From Streptosporangiaceae bacterium (GTDB lineage: Bacteria; Actinomycetota; Actinomycetes; Streptosporangiales; Streptosporangiaceae): a stretch of 64,000 nt of DNA. Each line of letters begins with the position of its first letter. The first letter of the stretch is position 1. The notes beneath the pieces are model-generated. The model ran no database searches and was not told the origin of the DNA. It saw nothing but the letters and a program-made list of their open reading frames with translations. The DNA is taken from contig JAOPYH010000408.1 in NCBI GenBank assembly GCA_025964715.1, positions 1 through 64,000 of the forward strand. Direction: 5' to 3'. The translations under genes were made by a program, and so were the position numbers. Below, piece by piece: positions 33,489-42,449 of this stretch.

Positions 33489-34151
33489 ATGGTCGATGCG
33501 GTGATTTTCGATGTGGACGGCACGCTGGTCGATACGAACTACGTCCATGCCGTGACGTGGTGGGAGGCGTTCCGGCAGTACGGGCATGATGTCCCGATGG
33601 CCCGGGTGCACCGGGCCATCGGCATGGGCTCGGACAAGCTGCTCGACCACACACTCCCGCAGGACCGCGACACGGCTGACGACGATGAGATGCGGGCCGC
33701 GCATCGTCACCTGTACGGGGAGTTCTGGACCCGGTTGCGCGCCTTCGAGGGTGCGGCAGAGCTGCTGAGGGCCTGTGCGAGCCGCGGGATGAAGGTGGTG
33801 CTGGCCAGTTCCGCCGACGAGCGTGAGATGGAGGCCCTGCGAGCCGCGCTCGACGCCGAGGACGCCATCGCGGACACCACCTCTTCGGACGACGCGCGGG
33901 AGAGCAAGCCGGCGCCCGACATCATCGAGGTCGCACTGGCCCGTGCCGGTGTGCGTCCCGATCAGGCGGTGTTCGTCGGCGACACGGTCTGGGACATCCA
34001 GGCCTGCGCGAAGGCCGGGCTGCCGTGCATAGCCGTGCTCACCGGCGGAATCTCCCGACAGGAACTCGCCGAGGCGGGGGCCGCGGCGATCTATGACAGC
34101 GTCGCCGACCTGCTGCGCCACCTCGACGACAGTCTTATCGCCGGGGTCTGA
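33489..34151 (+). CDS. HAD-superfamily hydrolase (phosphoglycolate/beta-PGM-like)
   Basis: A 220-residue HAD phosphatase. Motif I is VIFDVDGTLVDTNYVH with the nucleophile Asp at about residue 9, motif II VVLASSADE near 100, motif III ESKPAPDIIEVAL near 140, and motif IV AVFVGDTVWDIQACAKAG near 165. A helical C1 cap lies between motifs I and II. The substrate is a small phosphorylated metabolite, not assignable further. AAGGGGCGGCA precedes the ATG. It is followed 37 bases later by the molybdenum dehydrogenase genes, but no functional link is evident. Confidence 0.9.
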   Translation: MVDAVIFDVDGTLVDTNYVHAVTWWEAFRQYGHDVPMARVHRAIGMGSDKLLDHTLPQDRDTADDDEMRAAHRHLYGEFWTRLRAFEGAAELLRACASRGMKVVLASSADEREMEALRAALDAEDAIADTTSSDDARESKPAPDIIEVALARAGVRPDQAVFVGDTVWDIQACAKAGLPCIAVLTGGISRQELAEAGAAAIYDSVADLLRHLDDSLIAGV

Positions 34152-34188
34152 CAGGCCACTACCCCCGTCCACTATCGTCGGAGTGATC

Positions 34189-34719
34189 ATGACGAGCCAC
34201 GCCACATACAGCAGCATCACGCTCGAGATCAACGGCCGTGAGCACCGGCTGGACATCGACAACCGCACCACGCTCCTGGACACGCTGCGGGAGCGCCTGG
34301 ACCTCACCGGAGCCAAGAAGGGGTGTGACCACGGCCAGTGCGGCGCCTGCACGGTGCTGCTCGACGGCCGGAGAGCGAACGCCTGCCTGGTCCTCGCGGT
34401 GGCGGCACAGGGCCGCTCCATCACGACCATCGAGGGAATCGCCGACGGTGACGAGCTGCATCCGGTCCAGCAGGCGTTCCTGGACCACGACGGGCTGCAG
34501 TGCGGTTACTGCACACCCGGCCAGATCTGCTCGGCGGTCGCCGTGCTCGAAGAGGCCAAGGCAGGCTGGCCCAGCGCCGTCACCGCCGATGTGGCCGACG
34601 CCGAGATCGACCTGGACGAGGCCGAGATCCGCGAGCGGATGAGCGGGAACCTGTGCCGCTGCGGGGCCTACGTCAACATCGTCGCCGCGGTCTCCGAGGT
34701 CGCGGAGGCGCGGTCGTGA
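34189..34719 (+). CDS. molybdenum aldehyde dehydrogenase, [2Fe-2S] subunit (PaoA/YagT-like)
   Basis: A 176-residue iron-sulfur subunit. The plant-type cluster is in CDHGQCGACTVLLDG near residue 45 (C-x4-C-x2-C) and a further Cys about 22 residues later in ACLVL. The second cluster is DGLQCGYCTPGQIC near 105 and SGNLCRCGAYVNIV near 155. These two clusters carry electrons from the molybdenum centre to FAD. GGAG precedes the ATG at 34189, and a GTG two codons upstream is an alternative start. No Tat signal is seen, unlike E. coli PaoA, so the complex is probably cytoplasmic. The next gene overlaps by four bases. Confidence 0.92.
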   Translation: MTSHATYSSITLEINGREHRLDIDNRTTLLDTLRERLDLTGAKKGCDHGQCGACTVLLDGRRANACLVLAVAAQGRSITTIEGIADGDELHPVQQAFLDHDGLQCGYCTPGQICSAVAVLEEAKAGWPSAVTADVADAEIDLDEAEIRERMSGNLCRCGAYVNIVAAVSEVAEARS

Positions 34720-35705
34720 AGGAGTTCGTCTTCGACCGGGCCGCCGACGTTGAGGGGGCCCTCGCACTGGCGCAGGCCGGCCCCGGCGTCCGCTACCTCG
34801 GTGGCGGCACGAACCTGGTGGACCTGATGAAGCTCGGGGTCGAGACACCCGAACATCTGGTGGACCTCAGCCGCCTGCCGCTGGACCGGATCGAGGTCGC
34901 GGATGACGGTGGCCTGCTGATCGGCGCGACCGTGAGCAACAGTGACCTGGCTGCCCACCCGGTCGTGCGCAGCGCCTACCCGGCGCTCGCCCAGGCGCTC
35001 CTCGCGGGCGCCTCGGGTCAGCTGCGGAACATGGCCACGGTCGCCGGCAATCTCATGCAGCGCACCCGCTGCGCCTACTTCACCGACGTCACGAAGCCGT
35101 GCAACAAGAGGCTGCCGGGCTCCGGTTGTCCGGCGCGGACGGGCGAGCATCACAACCTGGCGATCCTGGGCGGCTCCGAGCACTGCGTCGCGACGCATCC
35201 GTCGGACTTCGCGGTGCCGCTCGTGGCGCTCGACGCGGTCGTGCACGTCCACGAAGCGTCGGGCCCACGGGACATCCCGCTCGGGGACTTCTACCGGCTG
35301 CCGGGTGACACACCCGAGCGCGAAGTCACGGTGGACCCCGGAGCGCTCATCACGGGCATCAGTGTCCCGGCGCTGCCGATGGCGGCCGGGTCCCGGTACC
35401 GCAAGGTGCGGGAACGGGCGTCCTACGCCTTCGCGGTCGGCTCCGTCGCCGCGGCGCTGGACGTGCGGGACGGGACCGTACGCGACGTACGTCTCGCACT
35501 TGGCGCGGTGGCCCCGCTGCCATGGCGGGCCCGCCGGGCGGAAGAGGCCCTCATCGCAGGACCGGCCGACGAGCGGGCGTTCGCCGCCGCCGCCGATGCC
35601 GAGCTCGAGCACGCCAGGCCGTTGCCGGACAACGCCTACAAGGTTCCCCTGGTCCGCACCTTGATGATCCGCATGTTGACCGAGCTCTCGGAGGCCCAGC
35701 GGTGA
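34716..35705 (+). CDS. molybdenum aldehyde dehydrogenase, FAD subunit (PaoB/YagS-like)
   Basis: A 329-residue FAD subunit of the CO-dehydrogenase-type flavoprotein fold: GVRYLGGGTNLVDLMKLGVE (FAD pyrophosphate), LAGASGQLRNMATVAGNLMQ, and EHCVATHPSDFAVPLVALDA. The insert RCAYFTDVTKPCNKRLPGSG plus following Cys residues is the extra [4Fe-4S] loop known from PaoB of E. coli, which marks this as the YagTSR branch rather than ordinary xanthine dehydrogenase. GTG 34716 overlaps the previous stop (GTGA) and has GGAGG at good spacing. Confidence 0.92.
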   Translation: MKEFVFDRAADVEGALALAQAGPGVRYLGGGTNLVDLMKLGVETPEHLVDLSRLPLDRIEVADDGGLLIGATVSNSDLAAHPVVRSAYPALAQALLAGASGQLRNMATVAGNLMQRTRCAYFTDVTKPCNKRLPGSGCPARTGEHHNLAILGGSEHCVATHPSDFAVPLVALDAVVHVHEASGPRDIPLGDFYRLPGDTPEREVTVDPGALITGISVPALPMAAGSRYRKVRERASYAFAVGSVAAALDVRDGTVRDVRLALGAVAPLPWRARRAEEALIAGPADERAFAAAADAELEHARPLPDNAYKVPLVRTLMIRMLTELSEAQR

Positions 35706-37795
35706 CCACTTCGACGCGATCGGTGGGAGCCGGGGTGGCCCGGCTCGAAGGACGGGACAAGGTCACCGGCCAGGCCCGCTACGCGGGGGAGCACCCCCTC
35801 GCGGACCTGGCCTTCGGCTGGGTGGTGCAGGCGCCGGTCGCCCGCGGACGGATCCGGTCCATCGACGCCGGCGAGGTGCTGTCGATGCCGGGCGTGCTGG
35901 CCGTGCTCCATCACGGGAACGCTCCTGAGCTGGCCGGCGCCGGCGACGCCACGCTGCTGCTGCTCCAGAGCGACCGGGTGCACCACCACGGTGCCGTGGT
36001 CGCACTCGTGGTCGCGAAGACCTCCGAACAGGCTTGCGCGGGAGCCGAGGCGCTCCAGGTGGAGTACGACCTGGAACGGCACGATGCCGGGTTCTCGGCC
36101 GACCACCCGCAGATGTACACGCCCGAGGGCGTCAACGGCGGCTACCCGACCGAGACGGTGAAGGGCGATGTCGAGGCGGCGTTCCAGGCGGCCGAGGTGA
36201 CCGTCGACTGCACGTACGCCACGCCCGCCGAGCACAACAACCCCATGGAGCCGCATGCCACCACCGCGCGGTGGGACGGCTCCGAGCTGACCGTCTTCGA
36301 TTCCAACCAGGGTGCGTACTCCGTCAAGCGGACCCTGACCACCCTGTTCTCGCTCGCGCCTGAGGCCGTGCACGTGCTGTCGGAGCACGTGGGCGGGGGG
36401 TTCGGCGCCAAGGGCACCGCGCGGCCGCAGGTGGTCCTCGCGACGATGGCCACGAGGCTGCTCGGCCGCCCGGTCCGGGTGGCCCTGACCCGCCGGCAGA
36501 TGTTCTCCCTCACCGGTTACCGGACCCCGACGATCCAGCGGGTCCGCCTCGCCGCGGACGGTGACGGCCACCTGACCGCGCTTGATCACCTGGCCCACTC
36601 CCAGACCTCCACGGTGCTGGAGTTCGCCGAGCAGACCGCCGTGATGTCGCGGACGATGTACGCGGCGGACACCCTCCGCACCCGGCACCGGCTCGTCGCG
36701 CTGGACGTCCCGACCCCGCGGTGGATGCGTGCGCCGGGCGAGGCGCCGGGGTCCTTCGCGCTCGAATCGGCCATGGACGAGCTCGCCGAGGCCTGCGGCC
36801 TCGACCCGATCGAGCTGCGCGTCCGAAACGAGCCGGCGGTCGAGCCGTCCAGCGGCCGTCCGTTCGGCAGCCGGAACCTCGTGGCCTGTTTCCGGGAGGG
36901 CGCTCAGCGGTTCGGCTGGTCGGACCGGAGCCCGCGGCCGGGTGCTCGGCGCGATGGCAGATGGTCGATCGGCACCGGGGTCGCGGCCTCCACCTACCCG
37001 GCCCGCAGCACGCCATCGACCGCGGCGGCGACCGCCGGACCGGATGGGCGCTACACGGTACGGATCACGGCCTCCGACATCGGCACCGGAGCCCGCACCG
37101 CGCTGACCCAGATCGCCGCCGACGCGCTCGGGGTCCCGATGAGCGACGTGACGGTGCTCATCGGCGACAGCGACTTCGGCGCCGCCGTGATCGCGGGCGG
37201 TTCGCTCGGGACCGCATCATGGAGCTGGGCGGTCGTGAAGGCCTGCCGGCAGCTGGCGGCCGAACTGGCCGGCGGCACGGCCGTCCCGGATGGTGGCCTC
37301 ACGGTGTCCGCCGACACCGCCGAGGACGTCAAGGCGCTGCCGGACATCGTTCGCCACTCCTACGGCGCGCAGTTCGCCGAGGTCGCGGTGGACGTGGAGT
37401 CCGGCGAGATCCGGGTCCCTCGACTGCTCGGCATCTTCGCCGTGGGCCGCGTCGTGAACCCGGTCACGGCCCGGTCGCAGCTCATCGGCGGGATGACCAT
37501 GGGGCTGTCGATGGCGCTGCTGGAAGAGGCGATCATGGACGGGAGCTTCGGGGACTATGTCAACCACGACCTGGCCGGCTACCACGTCGCCACGAACGCC
37601 GACGTCCAGTCGATCGAGGTCGGGTGGGTCGACGAATCCGAGGACGACCTCAACCCCTCAGGCGTGAAGGGACTCGGCGAGGTCGGGATCGTCGGCACCG
37701 CCGCCGCGATCGGGAACGCGGTGTGGCACGCGACCGGGCTCCGTCACCGCGAGCTCCCGATCCGGCCCGACCGGGTGCTGCTCGGGCGCCGCTGA
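35702..37795 (+). CDS. molybdenum aldehyde dehydrogenase, molybdopterin subunit (PaoC/YagR-like)
   Basis: A 697-residue large subunit. It starts VGAGVARLEGRDKVTGQARY, the family opening, and contains HNNPMEPHATTARW, VGGGFGAKGTARPQ (cofactor loop), RWMRAPGEAPGSFALESAMD, and the catalytic glutamate in VKGLGEVGIVGTAAAI near residue 665. It binds Mo-cytosine or Mo-pterin dinucleotide and oxidises aldehydes. GTG 35702 overlaps the previous stop by four bases. No XdhC/PaoD-type maturation gene is adjacent, so assembly must rely on a factor encoded elsewhere. Confidence 0.93.
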   Translation: MTTSTRSVGAGVARLEGRDKVTGQARYAGEHPLADLAFGWVVQAPVARGRIRSIDAGEVLSMPGVLAVLHHGNAPELAGAGDATLLLLQSDRVHHHGAVVALVVAKTSEQACAGAEALQVEYDLERHDAGFSADHPQMYTPEGVNGGYPTETVKGDVEAAFQAAEVTVDCTYATPAEHNNPMEPHATTARWDGSELTVFDSNQGAYSVKRTLTTLFSLAPEAVHVLSEHVGGGFGAKGTARPQVVLATMATRLLGRPVRVALTRRQMFSLTGYRTPTIQRVRLAADGDGHLTALDHLAHSQTSTVLEFAEQTAVMSRTMYAADTLRTRHRLVALDVPTPRWMRAPGEAPGSFALESAMDELAEACGLDPIELRVRNEPAVEPSSGRPFGSRNLVACFREGAQRFGWSDRSPRPGARRDGRWSIGTGVAASTYPARSTPSTAAATAGPDGRYTVRITASDIGTGARTALTQIAADALGVPMSDVTVLIGDSDFGAAVIAGGSLGTASWSWAVVKACRQLAAELAGGTAVPDGGLTVSADTAEDVKALPDIVRHSYGAQFAEVAVDVESGEIRVPRLLGIFAVGRVVNPVTARSQLIGGMTMGLSMALLEEAIMDGSFGDYVNHDLAGYHVATNADVQSIEVGWVDESEDDLNPSGVKGLGEVGIVGTAAAIGNAVWHATGLRHRELPIRPDRVLLGRR

Positions 37796-37821
37796 TCAGG
37801 CGCCGTGCGCGCCCGCCGGTG

Positions 37822-38319
37822 TCATTTCCGGCCCCGTATCAGGTTGGCCATCGGCCGCCCGATGATGAGGTAGGCGAGCACGACGCCGGCGGTGTTGAGG
37901 ATCACGTCGTCGATGTCGAAGGCCCGGCCCTTGACCAGCGTGCCCTGCGCGGTCTCCACCGCGAGGGAGATCAGCCCTGAGACGACCGCCAGGCGAAGTG
38001 GCCCGCGCAGCCGGGAGAACACAATGGGCAGCACGATGCCGAGTGGGGCGAAGAGCGCGAGATTACCGCCGAGCTGGGTGACCACGTCCCTGATGCTCGG
38101 CCGGTCGAGATAGAAGCGCAGGCTCTGGCCGGGGTCGGTGTTCCCGACCGCTTGGCCGTGGTCGTGCACAGGCGTCAGGGTCAGTTTGGCCGCCCAGTAG
38201 GAGCACACGCCGCCGACGGCCAGTGCGATCACGATCGCCACAACCCGCAGTGGAGTGACGTACCACGGGCTCTTGCGGCTCTTTTCCGCTGAAGGCCCAG
38301 ACCTTTTCAACATCGGCAC
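37822..38319 (-). CDS. VanZ-like membrane protein
   Basis: A 165-residue protein with a short basic N-terminus and about four membrane segments: residues 22-42, 82-102, 108-126 and 138-155. It has VanZ landmarks, NLALFAPLGIVLPIVF, SLAVETAQGTLVKGRAFDID and DDVILNTAGVVLAYL. VanZ confers low teicoplanin resistance in enterococcal elements, but most homologues have unknown roles. GTG 38319 is preferred, with AAGGGGAAG upstream; an ATG two codons later is possible. It is convergent with the molybdenum subunit gene. Confidence 0.85.
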   Translation of the reverse strand: MPMLKRSGPSAEKSRKSPWYVTPLRVVAIVIALAVGGVCSYWAAKLTLTPVHDHGQAVGNTDPGQSLRFYLDRPSIRDVVTQLGGNLALFAPLGIVLPIVFSRLRGPLRLAVVSGLISLAVETAQGTLVKGRAFDIDDVILNTAGVVLAYLIIGRPMANLIRGRK

Positions 38320-38574
38320 GCTGGTCTTCCCCTTTTCTGTCTGTGTACGGCCGTGGGCCGGGCGGTGGGCGGGTGCGAGCCCGAAGGGGCGGACAGCCTT
38401 GATCCGGCAACGGTAGACCGAGCGCCAGTGGAGCAAGGTGCCGGGGGTGCATCCCGTGGCTGATTGTGGTCAATGGGGCGCTTCGGGCACTGCGGACATG
38501 GTGGGACGGATCTATGCTCCGCCCGCGGGCGTGGTTCCGCGCCCGAGGCCAACGTCGCCTCATGGGAGGTCGCG

Positions 38575-40464
38575 ATGCGAAGAGCTCGCACCCTGAGGCT
38601 GATCACCGTCGGAGCGCTTCTGCTCGGCGGCGTCAGTCTCGCAACCCCGAGCGCAAGCGCACAGCCGTTCGGGTACGACCAGCTCACCCCTGTACAGAAG
38701 CGGCACGTGTCGGGAGCACTCTCTGAGGCGCTGGGGCCGCAGCAGGCGCGGGCGAACGGGATCTCCGGCGCGAAACCGGCGACCGCGGCCGACTGTGACG
38801 GCAGCCGCGGCGACAACGTGAAGGTCAACCAGAACTGTCTCAACATCTCCGACCCCGATCTGGCCGGGCGCGGGCAGTCGCAGAACGAGACCTGGGTCGC
38901 AACCAACCCAAATAACCACGAACAGGTCATAGCGACCTATAACGACTATCGTCGCGGCGACGGGACCTGTGGGGTCACCTACTCACGCGACGGCGGAAAG
39001 AAATGGGCGGACACGACCACGCCCAACGGCTTCGTCAGGGGCGACGCCTTCGGAGCGGCGCGCGAATACTTCCAGTCCAGCGGAGACACCTCGGTGGCCT
39101 GGGACACGCGCGGCAACGCCTACCTGTCCTGCCAGCAGTTCAAGCGCGGCAAGGGGGTGTCTCCGGACGCCGACCAGTCCAGCGCCTTCTACGTCTACCG
39201 CTCCACGGGCAACGGCGGCGCGTCGTTCAACTTCACCGGCCGTCCGGTGGCCGAGCACAACGACACCGCGGGAGCCGGCGACCACCTGCTGGACAAGCAG
39301 CTCATGACCGTGGACGACCACGTCAAGAGTCCGTACCGCGACCGCGTCTACGTGACGTGGACCACCTACGCCGAGGACGGCACCGCCTACATCTACGGGG
39401 CCTACTCGAGTGACTATGGCGAGCACTTCAGCGCGCCGGTGCTGATCAGCTCTGACTCCGCGCTCTGCGGTCAGACGTACGGCGTCCCCACCCCGCGCGG
39501 GCGCTGCAACGACAACCAGTTCTCCCAGCCGGTCACCGCCCCGGACGGGACCCTGTACGTCGTGTGGTCGAACTACAACACCGGCAACGCGGGCACGGAC
39601 AACCGGTTCCAGGTCTTCGCCGCGCGGTCCGTCGACGGAGGCCGGACGTTCGCCGCCCCGGTCAAGGCGGCCGACTACTACGACCTCCCCGACTGTGACA
39701 CCTACCAGGGCGCCGGCAAGAACCCCGGCCGCGACTGCGTGCCAGAGAAGGGCGCCGGCACGAAGTCCGTCTTCCGCGCCACGAACTACCCGAACGCGAC
39801 AGTCGACCCGGCCGACTCCAAGCGGGTCGTCGTCACCATCGGCTCCTACATCAACCGGGACTCCAATGAGGCCAACGGCTGCACGCCGGCCGGGCTGACG
39901 CCCTTCGACCAGGGACTCGGCAGCCTGTACTCGGGAGTCAAGACCGGAGGATGCAACAACGGCATCGTGCTCTCGAGCTCGACCAACGGCGGGGCCTCGT
40001 TCACCGGAACCATCACCAACGTGCGGAAACTCCCTGTCATCGGGAGCGCCCGCCGGCAGGCCCGCACGGACCAGTTCTGGCAGGGCACCGTCTTCAGTCC
40101 CAAGGGCACGCTGGTGACCGCCTACTACGACCGGCAGTACGGCTCTGACGAGAGCACCGGCTTCTCCGACATCACCGTGGCCACGTCCAAGGACCTGTCC
40201 CGCTTCACCGAGACCCGGGCGACCTCGTCGAGCATGCCGCCGCCCACCCAGTTCAGCGGACAGTTCTACGGCGACTACATCATGGTCGACGCCACCGCCA
40301 CGACCGCAGTCCCGGTCTGGTCCGACACCCGGAACGCCGCCTTGTTCCTCTGCCCCGGGACCGGCACGCCCGGCCACCCGCCGCAGCTGTGCAAGGCTGC
40401 CGCGTCCAACGCCCCCATCGCCAACGACCAGGACATCTACACCGCGGCGGTGCCCATCCGCTGA
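38575..40464 (+). CDS. secreted BNR/sialidase-superfamily protein
   Basis: A 629-residue exported protein with a Sec signal (LRLITVGALLLGGVSLATPSASA). The body is a predicted beta-propeller with repeated Asp-box-type elements: TYSRDGGKKWAD, SDYGEHFSAPV, RSVDGGRTFAAP and SSTNGGASFTG. The sequence also has YVTWTTYAEDG and YVVWSNYN strand patterns typical of exo-alpha-sialidase-like proteins. The catalytic Arg triad and Tyr of true sialidases cannot be assigned by eye, so activity is uncertain. Frequent cysteines (CNDNQF, CDTYQGAG, CTPAG) suggest disulfides. GGGAGGT precedes the ATG, and TATGCT (38513-38518) is a candidate -10. Confidence 0.8.
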   Translation: MRRARTLRLITVGALLLGGVSLATPSASAQPFGYDQLTPVQKRHVSGALSEALGPQQARANGISGAKPATAADCDGSRGDNVKVNQNCLNISDPDLAGRGQSQNETWVATNPNNHEQVIATYNDYRRGDGTCGVTYSRDGGKKWADTTTPNGFVRGDAFGAAREYFQSSGDTSVAWDTRGNAYLSCQQFKRGKGVSPDADQSSAFYVYRSTGNGGASFNFTGRPVAEHNDTAGAGDHLLDKQLMTVDDHVKSPYRDRVYVTWTTYAEDGTAYIYGAYSSDYGEHFSAPVLISSDSALCGQTYGVPTPRGRCNDNQFSQPVTAPDGTLYVVWSNYNTGNAGTDNRFQVFAARSVDGGRTFAAPVKAADYYDLPDCDTYQGAGKNPGRDCVPEKGAGTKSVFRATNYPNATVDPADSKRVVVTIGSYINRDSNEANGCTPAGLTPFDQGLGSLYSGVKTGGCNNGIVLSSSTNGGASFTGTITNVRKLPVIGSARRQARTDQFWQGTVFSPKGTLVTAYYDRQYGSDESTGFSDITVATSKDLSRFTETRATSSSMPPPTQFSGQFYGDYIMVDATATTAVPVWSDTRNAALFLCPGTGTPGHPPQLCKAAASNAPIANDQDIYTAAVPIR

Positions 40465-40523
40465 CCGCGTGAGCCGCCCGGCCGACCGGCCGGGCGGCGA
40501 GCCCGGTCTTGGACTGACAATTA

Positions 40524-40552
40524 TTGACACCTGTCATTCAACTGGGCATAGT
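40524..40552 (+). promoter_or_regulatory. sigma-70-type promoter of the TetR gene
   Basis: TTGACA (40524-40529) and CATAGT (40547-40552) are 17 bases apart, the ideal spacing. The start would be near 40559, about 25 bases before the ATG. Confidence 0.6.
40525..40536. promoter_or_regulatory. TetR-type operator overlapping the -35
   Basis: TGACA-CC-TGTCA has perfect 5-bp arms and covers the -35 element of the TetR gene, the usual layout for autorepression. Confidence 0.5.
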
Positions 40553-40584
40553 CACCTCGTCCGGCCGGAGAAGCGGAGGTGGCG

Positions 40585-41178
40585 ATGGGGGAGCACCCGT
40601 TGACGGCGGAGGCGATCCTCGCCGCCACTGAGGACGTGTTGCGCCGATACGGGCCGGCGAAGGCGACCGTGGTCGACGTGGCCAGGGCCCTCGGGGTCAG
40701 TCACGGGAGTGTCTATCGGCATTTCCCGACGAAGGCCGCGCTGCGTGAGGCGGTCACCGAACGTTGGCTCGACCGGGCGCACGCGGGTCTGGCCGAAACG
40801 GCGACCAGTGACACGCCGGCACCGGATCGGTTGCGCCAGTGGCTCGCCGCGCTGTTCGCGGCGAAGCGCCGCAAGGCGCTCGACGATCCCGAGCTCTTCG
40901 CCACCTTCTCGGTGCTCGCGGTCGAGCACAGCGATGTGGTCCTGGCCCACATTGGGGATCTGGTCCGGCAATTGACCCGGATCATCACTGACGGCATCGC
41001 GGACGGGGAGTTCGCCGCCGTCGATGCCGAGGTCTGTGCCCGGGCGGTGTTCGACGCCACCGCACGCTTCCATGATCCGGCCCACGCCGGCCAGTGGTCC
41101 GACCCCGGCATCGATTCGGCATTCGACGCCGTCTGTGCGCTGGTCCTCGCGGGACTGCAAGCGCCCGGTCGCCCCTGA
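40585..41178 (+). CDS. TetR-family transcriptional regulator
   Basis: A 197-residue regulator. The helix-turn-helix spans residues 5-50: TAEAILAATEDVLRRYGPAK, ATVVDVARALGVSHGSVYRH and FPTKAALREAVTERW. The C-terminal domain (residues 65-190) resembles the TetR_C_7/YfiR group. ATG 40585 is used because GGAGG lies six bases before it; a GTG two codons upstream is in frame. No obvious target gene is divergent; the secreted BNR gene upstream runs the same way, so its regulon may be elsewhere. Confidence 0.9.
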   Translation: MGEHPLTAEAILAATEDVLRRYGPAKATVVDVARALGVSHGSVYRHFPTKAALREAVTERWLDRAHAGLAETATSDTPAPDRLRQWLAALFAAKRRKALDDPELFATFSVLAVEHSDVVLAHIGDLVRQLTRIITDGIADGEFAAVDAEVCARAVFDATARFHDPAHAGQWSDPGIDSAFDAVCALVLAGLQAPGRP

Positions 41179-41270
41179 TCCGAATTGGATTCGTTTCGCG
41201 CGGTTTCGGGTCCGGTGATCCGCCTGAGCAGAGGCAGGGGGAAGCGATGATCGCCAGGCTTGTAAATGGG

Positions 41271-41310
41271 AAGGCCCGTCCTCCCGCTAGAGCGCGGAAG
41301 CGGGCCTTTT
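41271..41310. terminator. bidirectional terminator between tetR and the DUF397 gene
   Basis: AAGGCCCG (41271-41278) pairs with CGGGCCTT (41301-41308), followed by TT on the plus strand, with a smaller inner stem CCCGCT/AGCGGG as an alternative. It lies between convergent genes and can serve both. Confidence 0.6.
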
Positions 41311-41327
41311 GGCGTTGAGGGGTAGGT

Positions 41328-41516
41328 CTAGAGCTGCAGCTCACCGGCCCTGATGCGGGCGACAAGGGCGCTGAAGGCCTGAGCCGAGACGGTCAGATGA
41401 CCGGCCGCCGCGTTCTTGCTGTCCCGGACCCCTACCTCGGCACCGAGGCGGGCCAGCTCGACGCAGTCCCCCTGATTACCGCTGTGACTGGACTTGCGCC
41501 ACACAGGGCTGTTCAT
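41328..41516 (-). CDS. DUF397 small protein
   Basis: A 62-residue protein with the full DUF397 signature: PVWRKSSHSGNQGDCVELAR, VGVRDSKNAAAGHLTVSAQA and FSALVARIRAG. DUF397 genes sit immediately after a DUF5753-type HTH regulator in hundreds of actinobacterial pairs (for example SCO4442 with SCO4441 in Streptomyces coelicolor, and whiJ-associated loci). They are thought to oppose or modulate the regulator. The ATG overlaps the regulator stop by four bases (41513-41516), so the two are coupled. A longer frame through 41858 exists but lies over the regulator and is not used. Confidence 0.92.
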   Translation of the reverse strand: MNSPVWRKSSHSGNQGDCVELARLGAEVGVRDSKNAAAGHLTVSAQAFSALVARIRAGELQL

Positions 41517-42322
41517 ATCAAGGCCTCCATGGCTTGCTTGATCACGTCCCGCGACTGATCCTCGGGCAGGGCGTGCATCCCGATCCGGTCGTACCTTATG
41601 GCAAACGTCTTTACCTCTGCGGTCGACGGCACCAGCCGTCCGCCGCCGGGCGAGTCGGTGTAGGCGAACTCCCCGGCCGGGCCTGACAGGATCTTGAAAC
41701 TGCCGTTCGCGCCGGCATGCGCGCCCGATGCCCTGGGGACCACCCGGATACCGATGTTGGCTTGCTCTGACGCCTCGAGCAGTCGTGCGAGCTGTGGGCG
41801 CATCACATCCGGTCCGCCCACCGGCCAGTCGAGGATGTTCTGGTTCAGCAGCACCCACAGCACCGGAGGCGACTCCCTGGAGAAGATGCCCTGTCGAGAC
41901 ATTCGCTCGTCCACGAGGCCGTCGACGTCGGGCTCTCCTCCTGCGGCGATCAGTGCCCGTGCGTACTCCGGGATTTGCAGCAGGCCCGGGACGACCAGGG
42001 CTTCGTACGACTTGATCACGTCGGACCTGCCCTCGATGTTCAGGTGGTCCTTGTGCCAGTCCGGGTTATGGCCCAGCCGGGCGAAGTGCAGCAAGCGGGC
42101 GAAGTGCCCGCCTGTGTTGAAGTATTTGTCCAGAGCCCGCGCATGGGCGTCTTGGATTCTGTACTCCCCGGATTCCATCCGGGAAACAGTCGCTCGGACG
42201 ACGTTGATTATCCTGCCGAACTCTTCGCCGCTCATGCCCGCCCGCTGTCGATGAAAGCGCAGGTCCCAGGCTATCCAGGCCCACATCGAGGACAAGGGAT
42301 CGGGTGACGGCCGGACGGACAT
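41513..42322 (-). CDS. XRE-family regulator with DUF5753 domain (WhiJ/Scr1-like)
   Basis: A 269-residue regulator. The HTH occupies residues 15-70 (WDLRFHRQRAGMSGEEFGRI, INVVRATVSRMESGEYRIQD). The DUF5753 effector domain fills the rest, with SYEALVVPGLLQIPEYARAL, LLNQNILDWPVGG, IRVVPRASGAHAGANGSFKIL and YTDSPGGGRLV. The family controls development and secondary metabolism in streptomycetes. ATG 42322 is chosen for its GGAGGG site. The upstream 127 bases contain a perfect 15-bp palindrome, shared with the divergent HATPase gene, which is its likely binding site. Confidence 0.92.
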   Translation of the reverse strand: MSVRPSPDPLSSMWAWIAWDLRFHRQRAGMSGEEFGRIINVVRATVSRMESGEYRIQDAHARALDKYFNTGGHFARLLHFARLGHNPDWHKDHLNIEGRSDVIKSYEALVVPGLLQIPEYARALIAAGGEPDVDGLVDERMSRQGIFSRESPPVLWVLLNQNILDWPVGGPDVMRPQLARLLEASEQANIGIRVVPRASGAHAGANGSFKILSGPAGEFAYTDSPGGGRLVPSTAEVKTFAIRYDRIGMHALPEDQSRDVIKQAMEALI

Positions 42323-42355
42323 CGTTGACCCTCCGTTGTTGTTATCCGTTGTGGA

Positions 42356-42370
42356 TGTTGTGTCACAACA
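42356..42370. promoter_or_regulatory. perfect 15-bp palindrome in the regulator/HATPase divergent promoter
   Basis: TGTTGTGTCACAACA has 7-bp perfect arms around one central base. In the minus direction TTGTGA inside it can act as a -35, 17 bases from ATAACA, so binding would repress the HTH gene. It lies 34 bases upstream of the HTH ATG and 80 upstream of the HATPase ATG. Confidence 0.6.
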
Positions 42371-42449
42371 GCGACAGGTTAGCCCGAGACTGCGACGATG
42401 CGCAGGAAATGAGAGACAGAACTCGGAAGACCGCCGAGGGTGGTACGAA

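Noticed and set aside
41517-41858. N-terminal extension of the DUF397 frame
   Set aside because: It overlaps the DUF5753 regulator in another frame; DUF397 proteins are about 60 residues and begin near PVWRKSS.
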